Source: Streptococcus mitis (lineage in GTDB: Bacteria > Bacillota > Bacilli > Lactobacillales > Streptococcaceae). From it: DNA of 64,000 nt. Both the position numbers and the translations under genes were made by a program. Below the pieces are notes generated by a model. The model did no database searches, had not been told where the DNA came from, and saw only the letters and a program-made list of their open reading frames with translations. Below are positions 10,075 through 20,524 of this stretch, piece by piece. Within the stretch, counting starts at the first letter, position 1, and every line of letters starts with the position of its first letter. Location of the stretch: contig NZ_CAMIAF010000015.1 of assembly GCF_946190375.1 (NCBI RefSeq), forward strand, positions 1 through 64,000. Reading direction: 5' to 3'.

Positions 10075-10892
10075 TGGCAGATATAAAATTGATTGCATTG
10101 GACTTGGATGGGACCTTGCTGACTACTGATAAAAGGTTGACGGATCGTACCAAAGCAACCTTGAAAGCTGCGCGTGATCGTGGTATCAAGGTCGTATTGA
10201 CAACTGGTCGTCCCTTAAAAGCTATGGATTTCTTTCTCCATGAGCTAGGGACTGACGGCCATGAAGATGAGTATACGATTACTTTTAATGGTGGTTTGGT
10301 TCAGAAAAATACAGGTGAAATCCTTGATAAGACAGTCTTTTCATATGATGATGTGGCACGTTTGTATGAAGAAACAGAGAAATTGTCACTGCCTCTTGAT
10401 GCCATCTCAGAAGGAACTGTTTATCAAATCCAATCGGACCAAGAAAGTCTTTATGCCAAATTTAATCCAGCATTGACCTTTGTTCCATTGGACTTTGAAG
10501 ATCTATCTAGTCAAATGACTTACAATAAATGCGTGACTGCCTTTGCTCAAGAACCCTTGGATGCAGCCATTCAGAAGATTTCTCCAGAATTGTTTGACCA
10601 ATATGAAATCTTTAAATCGCGTGAAATGTTGCTAGAGTGGTCACCAAAGAATGTTCACAAAGCAACAGGTTTGGCTAAACTAATCAGCCATCTTGGAATC
10701 GACCAAAGTCAAGTCATGGCCTGTGGTGATGAGGCCAATGACCTTTCTATGATTGAGTGGGCAGGGCTCGGTGTTGCCATGCAAAACGCTGTTCCTGAAG
10801 TCAAGGCAGTCGCAAATGTGGTAACTCCAATGACCAATGATGAGGAAGCTGTCGCCTGGGCTATCGAAGAATATGTGCTAAAGGAGAACTAA
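10074..10892 (+). CDS. Cof-type HAD hydrolase (second of a tandem pair)
   Basis: A second HAD IIB phosphatase. Motif I DLDGTLLTTD near residue 9, motif II TTGRP near 44, a Lys-containing motif III NVHKATGLAKL, and ACGDEANDLSMIEWA near 218. It resembles YidA-like sugar phosphatases, but the substrate is not predictable from sequence. Three bases separate its stop from ftsY, so it sits inside the smc-ftsY unit; its link to secretion or segregation is unknown. Confidence 0.88.
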   Translation: MADIKLIALDLDGTLLTTDKRLTDRTKATLKAARDRGIKVVLTTGRPLKAMDFFLHELGTDGHEDEYTITFNGGLVQKNTGEILDKTVFSYDDVARLYEETEKLSLPLDAISEGTVYQIQSDQESLYAKFNPALTFVPLDFEDLSSQMTYNKCVTAFAQEPLDAAIQKISPELFDQYEIFKSREMLLEWSPKNVHKATGLAKLISHLGIDQSQVMACGDEANDLSMIEWAGLGVAMQNAVPEVKAVANVVTPMTNDEEAVAWAIEEYVLKEN

Positions 10893-10895
10893 GAT

Positions 10896-12179
10896 ATGGG
10901 ATTATTTGACCGTCTATTCGGAAAAAAAGAAGAACCTAAAATCGAAGAAGTTGTAAAAGAAGCTCTGGAAAATCTTGATTTGTCTGAAGATGTTGAGCCT
11001 GCCTTAACAGAAGCTGAGGAATTTCCTCATGAAGAAGCAGAGATTGAAAATTCTGAAGAAGCTCTGCTCCAAGAAGAGGAAAATCAAGAGACAGTTGAAG
11101 ATAGTCAGGATTTAGAGCCAGTTGAAGAAGTTCAACAAGTAGAAGAACTTTCAAATTCACAAGAAGTCCCAGAGGAAGAGAATCCTGAGCACCTAGAGAC
11201 TGTAGAAGAAAATAATTCTGAAGTTCTTGAACCAGAAACGCCTCAGGTAGAAGAAACTGTTCAGGAAAAATATGACCGAAGTCTTAAGAAAACTCGTACA
11301 GGCTTCGGTGCCCGCTTGAATGCCTTCTTTGCTAATTTTCGCTCTGTTGACGAAGAATTTTTCGAGGAACTGGAAGAACTGCTGATCATGAGTGACGTTG
11401 GTGTCCAAGTCGCTTCTAACTTAACGGAGGAACTACGCTACGAAGCCAAGCTTGAAAACGCCAAGAAACCCGACGCACTTCGCCGTGTCATCATTGAGAA
11501 ATTGGTTGAGCTTTATGAAAAGGATGGCAACTACGATGAAAGAATCCACTTCCAAGATGGCTTGACAGTCATGCTCTTTGTTGGTGTGAATGGTGTTGGG
11601 AAAACAACTTCTATCGGGAAACTAGCCCACTGCTACAAACAAGCAGGTAAGAAGGTCATGTTGGTTGCAGCAGATACCTTCCGTGCAGGAGCGGTAGCTC
11701 AGCTAGCTGAATGGGGCCGTCGTGTGGACGTTCCAGTTGTAACTGGAGCTGAAAAAGCTGATCCAGCCAGTGTAGTCTTTGATGGCATGGAACGTGCCGT
11801 GGCTGAAGGTATTGATATTCTTATGATTGACACTGCTGGTCGTCTGCAAAATAAGGATAACCTCATGGCTGAGTTGGAAAAGATTGGTCGTATTATCAAA
11901 CGTGTTGTGCCAGAAGCACCACATGAAACCTTCTTGGCACTTGATGCATCAACAGGTCAAAACGCTCTTGTACAGGCCAAAGAATTTTCAAAAATTACCC
12001 CTTTGACAGGAATAGTTTTGACCAAGATTGATGGAACTGCTCGAGGTGGTGTTGTTCTAGCCATCCGAGAAGAACTCAATATTCCTGTAAAATTGATTGG
12101 TTTTGGTGAAAAAATAGATGATATTGGAGAGTTTAACTCAGAAAACTTTATGAAGGGTCTCTTGGAAGGCTTAATCTAA
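10896..12179 (+). CDS. ftsY: Signal recognition particle receptor FtsY
   Basis: SRP receptor GTPase that docks ribosome-nascent chain-SRP complexes at the membrane. Residues 1-125 form a very acidic region full of Glu (the A domain, variable in the family). The N domain follows (~128-210), then the G domain: GVNGVGKTTSIGKLAH near 230, AADTFRAGAVAQL, IDTAGRLQNKDNL near 311 and TKIDGTARGG near 377. AAGGAG lies about 10 bases before the ATG. Last gene of the operon; a terminator follows within 20 bases. Confidence 0.96.
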   Translation: MGLFDRLFGKKEEPKIEEVVKEALENLDLSEDVEPALTEAEEFPHEEAEIENSEEALLQEEENQETVEDSQDLEPVEEVQQVEELSNSQEVPEEENPEHLETVEENNSEVLEPETPQVEETVQEKYDRSLKKTRTGFGARLNAFFANFRSVDEEFFEELEELLIMSDVGVQVASNLTEELRYEAKLENAKKPDALRRVIIEKLVELYEKDGNYDERIHFQDGLTVMLFVGVNGVGKTTSIGKLAHCYKQAGKKVMLVAADTFRAGAVAQLAEWGRRVDVPVVTGAEKADPASVVFDGMERAVAEGIDILMIDTAGRLQNKDNLMAELEKIGRIIKRVVPEAPHETFLALDASTGQNALVQAKEFSKITPLTGIVLTKIDGTARGGVVLAIREELNIPVKLIGFGEKIDDIGEFNSENFMKGLLEGLI

Positions 12180-12189
12180 TCATAAACAA

Positions 12190-12225
12190 AAATCCTGCAA
12201 GGAACAAACTTGCAGGAAATTTTTT
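12190..12225. terminator. Bidirectional terminator between ftsY and zwf
   Basis: CCTGCAAG (12194-12201) pairs with CTTGCAGG (12209-12216), flanked by A-rich sequence on the left and a T-run on the right, so it can serve both convergent genes. Confidence 0.85.
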
Positions 12226-13712
12226 TATTCTAAACGACCATCTTGACGATAGGCAATATCTGGTTGCCAAGTCCATTTGGCACCGAATTTTTCAAGTAAG
12301 TCAAAGCTAGCTTGAGGTCCCATGCTTCCAGCTTTATAGTCATGAAGTGGGGCACCATTTTCGTCCCAGAGCTCTTCGATACGGTCAATCAATTTCCATG
12401 ACGCACCCACTTCGTCCCAGTGGCTAAAGTTAGTTGAGTTGTTATTTAGGACATCATAAATCAATTTTTCGTATGGTTCTGGAGAAGCACCAGTTGCGGT
12501 CGCGTCTGTACGGTAATCAAGTGAGTTAGGAGCCAAATTAAATTCTTCTCCTACTTGCTTCCCATTTAGACTGAGAGAGAATCCTTCTGTTGGTTGGATA
12601 TAGATGGTCAAAATGTTTGGAGCAAGTGGCTCACCAAAGATAGAGTCCATTTGTTTGAAGACGATGTTGACATGAGTTCCTTTTTCAGTCAGACGTTTAC
12701 CCGTACGGAAGAAGAAAGGAACACCACGGAATCGATCACTGTCTACAAAGAAAGCACCAGACGCAAAGGTTTCAGTTGTTGATTCTGGATTTACATTTGG
12801 CTCGCTACGGTAAGAGATGTATTTCATGCCATCAATCTTACCTGAACGGTATTGACCACGGATAAAGTGTTCTTTAAGTTCTTCATCAGTTGGGTGATAG
12901 AGGTTTTTAAAGACCTTAATCTTTTCAGCACGAATCTCGTCTTTTGTGAAGCTTGCTGGTTTGTCCATGGCAAGGAGGGATAGAAGTTGGAGTGTATGGT
13001 TTTGAACCATATCACGAAGGGCACCAGATTCATCATAGTAGCCACCGCGTTCTTCTACACCCAAGCGCTCCGCAAAAGTAATTTGAATATTGTCGATAAA
13101 GTCTTTGTTCCAAACGTTTTCAAAAATCAAGTTTGCAAAGCGAACTGCAAAGATACTTTGAATCATTTCCTTACCAAGATAATGGTCAATACGGAAAATT
13201 TGTTCTTCGTCAAATGTTGCTAGGAGCTCGTCATTCAACTTGCTTGCAGTTGCGTAATCTGTACCAAATGGTTTTTCAACGATTAAACGCTCAAAACCTT
13301 TACCATCTACAATGTTTTCAGACTTAAGGTGTTTGGCAATAGTTCCAAAGAACTGAGGTGCCATAGACAAGAAGAAGAGCTTGTTGTCTTCAGCTTGGTA
13401 CTTATCATTGAGTTCAGCCTGCAATTGACGTAAAGCAATGTAGTGATCTGTATCATTGACATCATGACTTTGATAGTAGAAGTGGCTAGCGAACTCTTGA
13501 GCCTGTTCGGTACTATCTGCCAAATCAAGGATAGATTCAACAACAACAGATTCAAAATATTCCTTGCTCCAAGGACGACGAGCAGTTCCAATAACGGCAA
13601 AGTGTTCGGAAAGATTGCCGGATTTATAAAGTCTAAAAAGAGAAGGGTAGAGCTTGCGTTTAGCCAGGTCTCCACTCGCACCGAAAATTGTAACAATAAC
13701 CTTAGATGACAT
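12225..13712 (-). CDS. zwf: Glucose-6-phosphate 1-dehydrogenase
   Basis: Oxidises glucose-6-phosphate to 6-phosphogluconolactone with NADP, the entry to the oxidative pentose phosphate path. N-terminal Rossmann motif GASGDLAKRKLYPSL near residue 10; substrate site RIDHYLGKEM near 178 with the catalytic His; the KPFGTD loop lies just before it. 495 residues, normal length. It is monocistronic, convergent with ftsY and preceded by a candidate extended -10. Confidence 0.96.
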   Translation of the reverse strand: MSSKVIVTIFGASGDLAKRKLYPSLFRLYKSGNLSEHFAVIGTARRPWSKEYFESVVVESILDLADSTEQAQEFASHFYYQSHDVNDTDHYIALRQLQAELNDKYQAEDNKLFFLSMAPQFFGTIAKHLKSENIVDGKGFERLIVEKPFGTDYATASKLNDELLATFDEEQIFRIDHYLGKEMIQSIFAVRFANLIFENVWNKDFIDNIQITFAERLGVEERGGYYDESGALRDMVQNHTLQLLSLLAMDKPASFTKDEIRAEKIKVFKNLYHPTDEELKEHFIRGQYRSGKIDGMKYISYRSEPNVNPESTTETFASGAFFVDSDRFRGVPFFFRTGKRLTEKGTHVNIVFKQMDSIFGEPLAPNILTIYIQPTEGFSLSLNGKQVGEEFNLAPNSLDYRTDATATGASPEPYEKLIYDVLNNNSTNFSHWDEVGASWKLIDRIEELWDENGAPLHDYKAGSMGPQASFDLLEKFGAKWTWQPDIAYRQDGRLE

Positions 13713-13781
13713 CTAGCTACCTAATTTCTATTTTTATTCCTAGTCTTGCTAGGTATGAGGAAATCTCATTTCATAAACTTA

Positions 13782-13787
13782 ATTCTA
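13782..13787 (-). promoter_or_regulatory. Candidate -10 of the zwf promoter
   Basis: On the minus strand TAGAAT with an upstream TGT gives an extended -10 about 70 bases before zwf. No clear -35. A small CCTAG/CTAGG hairpin (13739-13753) lies in the leader. Confidence 0.4.
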
Positions 13788-13831
13788 ACATAATTTTCCG
13801 AAAAATCAAAAAATCCAATACGAGATAGAAA

Positions 13832-13859
13832 AAAACTGCAAGGAAATCCTTACAGTTTG
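13832..13859 (-). terminator. Terminator of the glnQ/glnP importer operon
   Basis: AAACTGCAAGGA and TCCTTACAGTTT form a stem with a short loop directly past the glnQ stop; the A-run to the left is the U-tract on the minus strand. Confidence 0.75.
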
Positions 13860-13862
13860 AGT

Positions 13863-14603
13863 TTAGACGTTTAAGACCTTGTCCAAGAACTCTTTCAGAC
13901 GTGGGTGTTGTGGGTTATCAAAGATTTGATCAGGTGTTCCGTCTTCAAGGAATTCACCATCTGCAGTAAAGATAACGCGGTTGGCAACCTGACGGGCAAA
14001 TCCCATCTCATGGGTTACGATAATCATGGTCATGCCTTGCTCAGCCAATTCCTTCATAACGTTCAGTACGTCTCCGACCATCTCAGGGTCAAGGGCAGAA
14101 GTTGGTTCATCAAAGAGCATGATGTCTGGATTCATTGCTAGTCCACGAGCGATGGCCACACGTTGTTTTTGACCACCTGATAGGCTATCTGGGTTAGCAT
14201 TAGCTTTATCTGCTAGCCCAACCTTCTCAAGCAACTCCATTCCCAATTTCTCAGCTTCTTCCTTAGTCATTAACTTGTGCTCAGTAGGAGCAAAAGTAAT
14301 GTTGTCCAATACAGACATGTGTGGGAAAAGGTTGAAGTGTTGGAAAACCATTCCGATATTTTCACGGACGTGGTCAACATTGGTTGTTTTTTCAGTTAAG
14401 TCATAACCGTTCACAGTGATGTGACCACTAGTGACTTCTTCTAGAAGATTGAGGCTACGGAGGAAGGTTGACTTACCAGAACCTGAAGGACCGATGATAC
14501 AAACAACATCCCCTTCATAGAACTTAGTCGTAATTCCTTTTAAAACTTCATTTTTTCCGTAGTTTTTGTGTAAATCATTTACATCAATTTTTAATTTTGC
14601 CAT
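13863..14603 (-). CDS. glnQ: Polar amino-acid ABC transporter, ATP-binding protein (GlnQ-type)
   Basis: ATPase that drives uptake by the fused binding-protein/permease encoded upstream. Walker [10 protein letters not shown] near residue 40, Q-loop [10 protein letters not shown] near 88, signature [16 protein letters not shown] near 142, Walker [15 protein letters not shown] near 162, H-loop VTHEMGFA. 246 residues. Its ATG overlaps the permease stop by one base (TAATG). Glutamine is the likely substrate by family, but other polar amino acids are possible. Confidence 0.92.
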   Translation of the reverse strand: MAKLKIDVNDLHKNYGKNEVLKGITTKFYEGDVVCIIGPSGSGKSTFLRSLNLLEEVTSGHITVNGYDLTEKTTNVDHVRENIGMVFQHFNLFPHMSVLDNITFAPTEHKLMTKEEAEKLGMELLEKVGLADKANANPDSLSGGQKQRVAIARGLAMNPDIMLFDEPTSALDPEMVGDVLNVMKELAEQGMTMIIVTHEMGFARQVANRVIFTADGEFLEDGTPDQIFDNPQHPRLKEFLDKVLNV

Positions 14604-16768
14604 TAACGAATCCTCTTTTCTAAGCGTTTCGCTAGTCTAGTCAAAAGTGTGATAATTACAAGATAGAAGATAGCAAGGATTGCATACATCTTGAAACTTT
14701 GGTAGTTACGGGCGATGATAATCTTACCAGTTTGGAAGAGTTCAACCAAACCGATAGCAGATACGATGGTTGTATCTTTAAGAGCGATAACGAATTGGTT
14801 AACAAAGTTTGGCAACATCAATTTAGTTGCTTGTGGCAAGATAATCTTACGCATGGTTTTTCCATAAGAGATACCCAAGCTTCGGCTGGCTTCCATTTGA
14901 CCAACTGGAACGGCTTGAATACCACCACGAACAATCTCAGCGATATAAGCAGCTGCATTGAGCGATAGAGCAATAGTACCGGCTACGAAGTCGTTAATTG
15001 GACTTTGTTGGCCTGTAATAGACTCGATGAAGTTTGGAATTCCCCAGAAGATGAAGGCTGCAAGAATCATCAAAGGAATACCACGGATAACGTCAACGAA
15101 AATCTCAGAAATCACACGAAGAGATTTGTAGGGGCTAACGCTAAACATACCGAAGATAATCCCGATAACAATGGCAATAGCAAATGAGATGAGAGCTAGA
15201 GCAAGAGTGATACCAAGACCGCTAAGGAGTTGTTTGTAGTTGTTTTGAAGCAAGCCCCAGATAGTTGTTTCATCAACAGTGCTTGTTGATGCAGTTGAAG
15301 ATTCGCTAGCTAGGTATTTATCAAGAATCTTTTGGAATTCACCGTTTGCTTTAAGGTTTGCAAGTCCGTTATTGAACATTTCAATCAATTCTGGATTTGC
15401 TCCTTTTTTAACAGCAAAGGCTGTTTCACCGATTGGAGTTCCAGCGATTGGTGTTTTCAATTTTTGCCCTTGGCTGATAGAATATTTGAGAACAGGCTCA
15501 TCATCCATAACAGCATCAATGGCACCAGTGTTTAAACTGTCATACATTGATGAACCATCAGCGAAGGTTTTGATTTTGTAGCCGTATTTGCTTTGATTTT
15601 CAGTTAGGAAGGTTTGAGAAGCAGTTCCGTTTTTAACACCGACTGTCTTTCCTTTCAAATCTTCATAAGAAGCAATGGTGCTTGATTCTTTGACACCAAG
15701 GATAGTATTGGCTGTGTAGTATGATTCTGAGAAGTCAAAAGTTGCTTTACGAGCATCTGTGACAGACATACCAGCAATGATACCATCTGCTTGACCAGCT
15801 TGGACAGCACTGATAGCTGCATCGAAACCAGGGTTGGTGATTTCAATTTCAAAGCCTTGGTCTTTAGCGATTGCCTTAATCAATTCCATATCAATACCAG
15901 TAAATTGGTTGCTTGAGTTTTGGAAAACAAAAGGTGCAAAAGAAGAATCGCTGGCAATGATGTATTTAGCTTTAACAGGAATAGCTTTTAATCCTGCTAG
16001 AGTAGTTGTAGTTGGCACTGCTGAAGATGATGAAGCAGTCCATTTCTTGATGATTTTATCAAGACTACCATCTTTTTTCATTTCAGCCAAGGCTTGGTTA
16101 AATTCAGTGACTAGGTGCTCGTATTTGCTACCTTTTTTAACACCGAAAGCAAAGCTACCTACAGCTTCACCATCCATTTCGATATGGAGGTCTTGACCTT
16201 GGTTAATGGCATACTCGATAACAGGTTTGTCATCCATCATGGCATCGATGGCACCAGCACTTAAGCTGTTGTTCATCAAATCACTAGTGTCAAATGTTTT
16301 AATAGTAAAACCGTATTTATCTTTGATTGTTTCAAGAAAACGTTGAGCAGCAGTTCCGTTTTTAACACCAACGGTTTTGCCAGTTAATTGGTCATATTTA
16401 CTAATCTTGTGTGCCTTTGTAGTTGCAATGACAACTTTTGTGTCATAGTAAGTATCAGACATGGTGAAGACTTTTTCACGTTCTTTAGTCTTTGTCATCC
16501 CTGCCATGATAGCGTCAGCTTGACCAGCTTGAACCGCATTTACCGCTGCATCAAATCCAGGATAGGACATCTGAATGTTCCATCCTTTAATCTCAGCGAC
16601 TTTGTTGATAATGTCAACATCAATTCCTTTATAAGTTTGATCTGAATCTTTAAACTCAAAAGGTGCATAGGCGGTATCAGAAACAATCTTAATCGTCTCT
16701 GCTTTGGCAATACCTAATGAGAAAATTGGGAATAAAATTAGCAAAAATGCTAGAAATTTTTTCTTCAT
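14603..16768 (-). CDS. glnP: Fused tandem substrate-binding domains plus permease of a glutamine-type ABC importer
   Basis: A signal peptide (1-23, ending GIAKA) is followed by two type-3 extracellular solute-binding domains (~24-255 and ~268-492) and a permease domain (~500-721) with the EAA-type loop [22 protein letters not shown] near 640. The domains are clearly duplicated: each contains [25 protein letters not shown] and TVGVKNGTA. This SBD-SBD-permease fusion is known for lactic-acid-bacterial GlnP, where two linked domains of different affinity feed one channel. Works with the ATPase immediately downstream. Confidence 0.92.
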   Translation of the reverse strand: MKKKFLAFLLILFPIFSLGIAKAETIKIVSDTAYAPFEFKDSDQTYKGIDVDIINKVAEIKGWNIQMSYPGFDAAVNAVQAGQADAIMAGMTKTKEREKVFTMSDTYYDTKVVIATTKAHKISKYDQLTGKTVGVKNGTAAQRFLETIKDKYGFTIKTFDTSDLMNNSLSAGAIDAMMDDKPVIEYAINQGQDLHIEMDGEAVGSFAFGVKKGSKYEHLVTEFNQALAEMKKDGSLDKIIKKWTASSSSAVPTTTTLAGLKAIPVKAKYIIASDSSFAPFVFQNSSNQFTGIDMELIKAIAKDQGFEIEITNPGFDAAISAVQAGQADGIIAGMSVTDARKATFDFSESYYTANTILGVKESSTIASYEDLKGKTVGVKNGTASQTFLTENQSKYGYKIKTFADGSSMYDSLNTGAIDAVMDDEPVLKYSISQGQKLKTPIAGTPIGETAFAVKKGANPELIEMFNNGLANLKANGEFQKILDKYLASESSTASTSTVDETTIWGLLQNNYKQLLSGLGITLALALISFAIAIVIGIIFGMFSVSPYKSLRVISEIFVDVIRGIPLMILAAFIFWGIPNFIESITGQQSPINDFVAGTIALSLNAAAYIAEIVRGGIQAVPVGQMEASRSLGISYGKTMRKIILPQATKLMLPNFVNQFVIALKDTTIVSAIGLVELFQTGKIIIARNYQSFKMYAILAIFYLVIITLLTRLAKRLEKRIR

Positions 16769-16797
16769 TTTTAGTCTCCTTTTCCGAATATTTTCCC

Positions 16798-16826
16798 ATT
16801 ATATCAGAAAAAGTAAAAAAAGGCAA
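16798..16826 (-). promoter_or_regulatory. Promoter of the glnP/glnQ operon
   Basis: Minus strand: TTGCCT -35 (16821-16826), 17-bp spacer, TATAAT -10 (16798-16803) with an upstream TGA (extended -10). A GGAGACT ribosome site precedes the start. Confidence 0.65.
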
Positions 16827-16878
16827 ATTTTTATATTTCTGTGTCAGAAAATATAACATTGTTTTTTCCTTTTCTTTC

Positions 16879-16906
16879 TTGAATTGCTACTATAAAGTGC
16901 TATAAT
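16879..16906 (+). promoter_or_regulatory. Promoter of the CPBP-family gene
   Basis: TTGAAT (16879-16884), 16-bp spacer, TATAAT (16901-16906); AGGAGAAAAGAGGA follows before the ATG. Confidence 0.65.
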
Positions 16907-16939
16907 AATAGTATATATAGGAGAAAAGAGGACAGGGAT

Positions 16940-17893
16940 ATGAAGAACAAAAGAATATTTAAAGACTTCCAAGCTTCAAAAATGAGTTTAAACATTTACA
17001 CAAGCCCCTTGTTAGCCTTTGCTTTTGTCTTCATAGGAGAGTTTGTGGCTTATACTCTGTATGGTATTAGTTTGTTAGCTCTCATCGGACTTGCTAGAAA
17101 TTTTGGAGAGGCTGGTCAAAATCTTGCAACCTACTTGCAGGCTTTGCAGCAGAGCTTGATGGATAAAACAGGTGATTTTCGTTTAATTTTAGAATTGCTG
17201 GCCTTTGGTTTTATTCTCAACACTGTGTTCAGATGGACTAGAAAAGTTGAGAAAAGACCTATTCGAACTTTGGGATTTTATAGAGAGAATTTCCTCAGCA
17301 ATCTTCTGAAAGGATTTGGGCTAGGTCTGGCACTTTTTCTTCTGACCTTGTTAGGTTTAGTGGCCTTGGGGCAATATCGTTTTGAGTCTATTCACTTAAA
17401 TCCTTATTCGCTTGCCTTTGTTGTCTTTACTATCCCATTTTGGATTTTACAGGGGACAGCAGAAGAAGTGGTGGCCCGTGCTTGGCTCCTTCCCCAATTG
17501 GCCTCAAGAACTAATCTAAAACTTGCTGTTCTTATATCTAGCCTATTCTTTACCCTGCTTCATATGGGCAATTCGGGTCTCACACCTCTATCTCTAGTGA
17601 ATCTCTTTTTATTCGGAGTTGCTATGTCACTTTACCTCCTCAAAACCGATACAGTTTGGGGTGTTGCAGGTATTCATGGCGCCTGGAATTTTGCTCAGGG
17701 AAATCTATTTGGGATTTTAGTTAGTGGTCAGCTGTCAGGAACATCGCTGATGACCTTTTTACCACAAGGCGATCAGAGCTGGCTATCAGGTGGCTCTTTT
17801 GGTATCGAAGGATCTATCATGACAAGTCTAGTCTTGCTACTGCTGATTGTCTATCTCGCCTATCAATTAAAGAAAGAAAATGAAAGGATGTGA
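16940..17893 (+). CDS. CPBP (CAAX/Abi-type) intramembrane metalloprotease-like protein
   Basis: Integral membrane protein with about eight hydrophobic segments. The C-terminal half carries the CPBP motifs: AEEVVARAWLLP near residue 175 (the EExxxR pair), FFTLLHMGNSG near 208 (His) and HGAWNFAQG near 246. In eukaryotes the family trims prenylated proteins; in streptococci members have been linked to bacteriocin self-immunity, but this one has no bacteriocin neighbour, so the substrate is open. Single gene between glnP and uvrB. Confidence 0.8.
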   Translation: MKNKRIFKDFQASKMSLNIYTSPLLAFAFVFIGEFVAYTLYGISLLALIGLARNFGEAGQNLATYLQALQQSLMDKTGDFRLILELLAFGFILNTVFRWTRKVEKRPIRTLGFYRENFLSNLLKGFGLGLALFLLTLLGLVALGQYRFESIHLNPYSLAFVVFTIPFWILQGTAEEVVARAWLLPQLASRTNLKLAVLISSLFFTLLHMGNSGLTPLSLVNLFLFGVAMSLYLLKTDTVWGVAGIHGAWNFAQGNLFGILVSGQLSGTSLMTFLPQGDQSWLSGGSFGIEGSIMTSLVLLLLIVYLAYQLKKENERM

Positions 17894-17932
17894 CTTTGGT
17901 CCGTCCTTTTCTTCGTGAAAATGCTACAAGTA

Positions 17933-17941
17933 TGCTAAAAT
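17933..17941 (+). promoter_or_regulatory. Extended -10 of the uvrB promoter
   Basis: TGCTAAAAT: TAAAAT (17936-17941) preceded by TG-N. No good -35. GAGAGAGGA ribosome site before the ATG at 17970. Confidence 0.45.
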
Positions 17942-17969
17942 AGGAATAGCACATCGAGAGAGGATTCTT

Positions 17970-19958
17970 ATGATTAATCGCATTACAGACAATCAATTTA
18001 AACTAGTATCAAAATACCAACCATCAGGAGATCAACCCCAAGCTATCGAGCAGTTGGTTGATAATATCGAGGGGGGAGAAAAAGCTCAGATTCTGATGGG
18101 GGCGACTGGAACAGGGAAGACCTATACCATGAGTCAGGTCATTTCCAAAGTCAATAAACCAACTCTGGTCATTGCCCACAATAAGACTCTAGCAGGACAG
18201 CTCTATGGGGAGTTTAAGGAATTTTTTCCTGAAAATGCTGTTGAGTATTTTGTATCCTACTATGACTATTACCAGCCAGAAGCCTATGTCCCTTCTAGCG
18301 ATACCTATATTGAAAAGGATAGCTCTGTCAATGACGAGATTGATAAGCTCCGACACTCAGCGACTTCAGCTCTTTTGGAGCGTAATGATGTCATTGTCGT
18401 AGCTTCAGTCTCTTGTATATATGGTCTGGGTTCGCCCAAGGAATACGCTGATAGTGTCGTTAGTCTGCGTCCAGGTCTTGAAATTTCTCGTGATAAACTC
18501 TTGAATGACTTGGTGGATATCCAGTTTGAGCGAAATGATATTGATTTCCAACGCGGAAGATTTCGTGTGCGTGGGGATGTGGTGGAGATTTTCCCAGCTT
18601 CCCGTGATGAACATGCCTTTCGAGTAGAGTTCTTCGGAGACGAAATTGACCGTATCCGTGAGGTTGAGGCTCTGACAGGTCAGGTGTTGGGAGAAGTGGA
18701 TCATTTGGCTATTTTCCCAGCTACTCACTTTGTGACCAATGACGACCACATGGAAGTTGCCATTGCCAAGATTCAGGCCGAATTGGAAGAGCAGTTAGCT
18801 GTCTTTGAGAAGGAAGGTAAATTGCTTGAAGCGCAACGTTTGAAACAGCGGACAGAGTATGATATTGAGATGCTGCGGGAGATGGGCTATACCAACGGGG
18901 TTGAGAACTATTCACGCCACATGGATGGACGTAGCGAAGGTGAGCCTCCTTATACGCTTCTCGACTTCTTCCCAGATGATTTCTTGATTATGATTGACGA
19001 GAGTCACATGACTATGGGACAAATCAAGGGCATGTATAATGGAGACCGTTCTCGTAAGGAAATGTTAGTAAATTATGGTTTCCGTTTGCCGTCTGCTCTG
19101 GACAATCGTCCTCTCCGTCGTGAAGAGTTTGAGAGTCATGTGCACCAGATTGTTTACGTTTCAGCGACACCTGGTGACTATGAAAATGAACAGACCGAGA
19201 CAGTGATTGAGCAAATCATTCGTCCAACAGGACTATTGGATCCAGAGGTAGAAGTCCGTCCGACAATGGGACAGATTGATGACCTCTTAGGTGAAATTAA
19301 TGCCCGTGTTGAAAAGAACGAGCGAACCTTTATCACAACTTTGACCAAGAAAATGGCAGAAGATTTGACCGACTACTTCAAGGAAATGGGTATCAAGGTT
19401 AAGTACATGCACTCGGATATCAAGACCTTGGAACGGACAGAGATTATCCGTGACCTACGCTTGGGTGTCTTTGATGTCTTGGTCGGAATCAACCTGCTCC
19501 GTGAAGGAATTGACGTTCCGGAAGTGAGCCTCGTAGCTATTCTCGATGCTGACAAGGAAGGTTTCCTTCGTAACGAGCGTGGACTCATCCAGACCATTGG
19601 TCGTGCCGCCCGTAACAGTGAAGGGCATGTCATCATGTATGCGGACACGGTTACCCAGTCTATGCAACGTGCCATCGATGAAACTGCTCGCCGTCGGAAA
19701 ATCCAGATGGCCTATAATGAAGAACATGGTATCGTTCCACAAACTATCAAGAAAGAAATTCGTGACCTGATTGCTGTGACCAAGGCAGTTGCTAAGGAAG
19801 AAGACAAGGAAGTCGATATCAATAGCCTCAACAAACAAGAGCGCAAAGAACTGGTCAAGAAACTAGAAAAACAAATGCAAGAAGCCGTTGAAGTGCTTGA
19901 CTTTGAACTGGCAGCTCAGATACGTGATATGATGTTGGAAGTCAAGGCGTTAGATTAG
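17970..19958 (+). CDS. uvrB: Excinuclease ABC subunit B
   Basis: Damage-verifying helicase-like subunit of nucleotide excision repair; it takes DNA from UvrA and recruits UvrC. Walker [15 protein letters not shown] near residue 44; beta-hairpin region [21 protein letters not shown] near 96-116; DEAD-like IDESHMT near 343; motif [11 protein letters not shown] near 544; the UvrC-contact UVR domain at the C-terminus (~620-660). 662 residues, full length. A Nudix gene follows after 22 bases. Confidence 0.97.
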   Translation: MINRITDNQFKLVSKYQPSGDQPQAIEQLVDNIEGGEKAQILMGATGTGKTYTMSQVISKVNKPTLVIAHNKTLAGQLYGEFKEFFPENAVEYFVSYYDYYQPEAYVPSSDTYIEKDSSVNDEIDKLRHSATSALLERNDVIVVASVSCIYGLGSPKEYADSVVSLRPGLEISRDKLLNDLVDIQFERNDIDFQRGRFRVRGDVVEIFPASRDEHAFRVEFFGDEIDRIREVEALTGQVLGEVDHLAIFPATHFVTNDDHMEVAIAKIQAELEEQLAVFEKEGKLLEAQRLKQRTEYDIEMLREMGYTNGVENYSRHMDGRSEGEPPYTLLDFFPDDFLIMIDESHMTMGQIKGMYNGDRSRKEMLVNYGFRLPSALDNRPLRREEFESHVHQIVYVSATPGDYENEQTETVIEQIIRPTGLLDPEVEVRPTMGQIDDLLGEINARVEKNERTFITTLTKKMAEDLTDYFKEMGIKVKYMHSDIKTLERTEIIRDLRLGVFDVLVGINLLREGIDVPEVSLVAILDADKEGFLRNERGLIQTIGRAARNSEGHVIMYADTVTQSMQRAIDETARRRKIQMAYNEEHGIVPQTIKKEIRDLIAVTKAVAKEEDKEVDINSLNKQERKELVKKLEKQMQEAVEVLDFELAAQIRDMMLEVKALD

Positions 19959-19980
19959 AATAGTATCTAAAGGAGAAAAT

Positions 19981-20448
19981 ATGTCCCGTTCCCAATTAAC
20001 AATTTTAACAAACATTTGTCTGATTGAAGACACCGAAACTCAGCGCGTGGTGATGCAATATCGCTCTCCTGAAAACAATCGTTGGTCTGGTTATGCCTTT
20101 CCAGGAGGCCATGTAGAAAATGGCGAGTCTTTCGCAGAGTCTGTCATTCGTGAAATCTATGAAGAAACAGGGTTGACTATCCAAAATCCTCAACTTGTCG
20201 GCATTAAAAATTGGCCACTAGATACAGGTGGGCGCTATATTGTCATTTGTTACAAGGCGACTGAGTTCTCTGGTAGCCTTCGCTCTTCAGATGAAGGAGA
20301 AGTTTCTTGGGTGCAAAAAGACCAGATTCCAAACTTGGATCTGGCCTATGATATGTTACCCTTGATGGAGATGATGGAAGCTCCTGACAAATCAGAGTTT
20401 TTCTACCCTCGCCGTACAGAAGATGATTGGGAGAAGAAAATCTTCTAG
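19981..20448 (+). CDS. Nudix hydrolase (MutT/8-oxo-dGTP-type)
   Basis: Hydrolyses a nucleoside diphosphate linked to another group, possibly cleaning up oxidised dGTP. The full Nudix box is visible near residues 43-65: GHVENGES then REIYEETGL, fitting GX5EX7REUXEEXGU. 155 residues. GGAGAAA sits 4-8 bases before the ATG. The stop codon overlaps the stop of a convergent niaR remnant (tCTAg). The last 144 bases recur at 26605-26748 as part of a direct repeat around the ribose genes. Confidence 0.88.
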   Translation: MSRSQLTILTNICLIEDTETQRVVMQYRSPENNRWSGYAFPGGHVENGESFAESVIREIYEETGLTIQNPQLVGIKNWPLDTGGRYIVICYKATEFSGSLRSSDEGEVSWVQKDQIPNLDLAYDMLPLMEMMEAPDKSEFFYPRRTEDDWEKKIF

Positions 20449-20513
20449 TCTTTTACTAAATAACCTAGCTGCTCCAAGGCCTCCTCAATATAGTGGAGGT
20501 CTTGTTGTGTTTC
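20305..20513 (+). repeat. Left copy of a 209-bp direct repeat flanking the ribose island
   Basis: Matches 26605-26813 without gaps, by eye about 10 mismatches, offset exactly 6300. It contains the true 3' end of the Nudix gene and a fragment of the niaR 3' end on the opposite strand. Similarity stops abruptly at both ends (after TTC at 20513). Confidence 0.9.
20445..20513 (-). pseudogene. 3' remnant of niaR
   Basis: The last 23 codons of niaR (compare 26745-26813), including its stop, with several substitutions. No start or HTH part is present. The sequence to the right is unrelated and runs into a RUP element. Confidence 0.8.
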
Positions 20514-20524
20514 GTCTCTAATAG

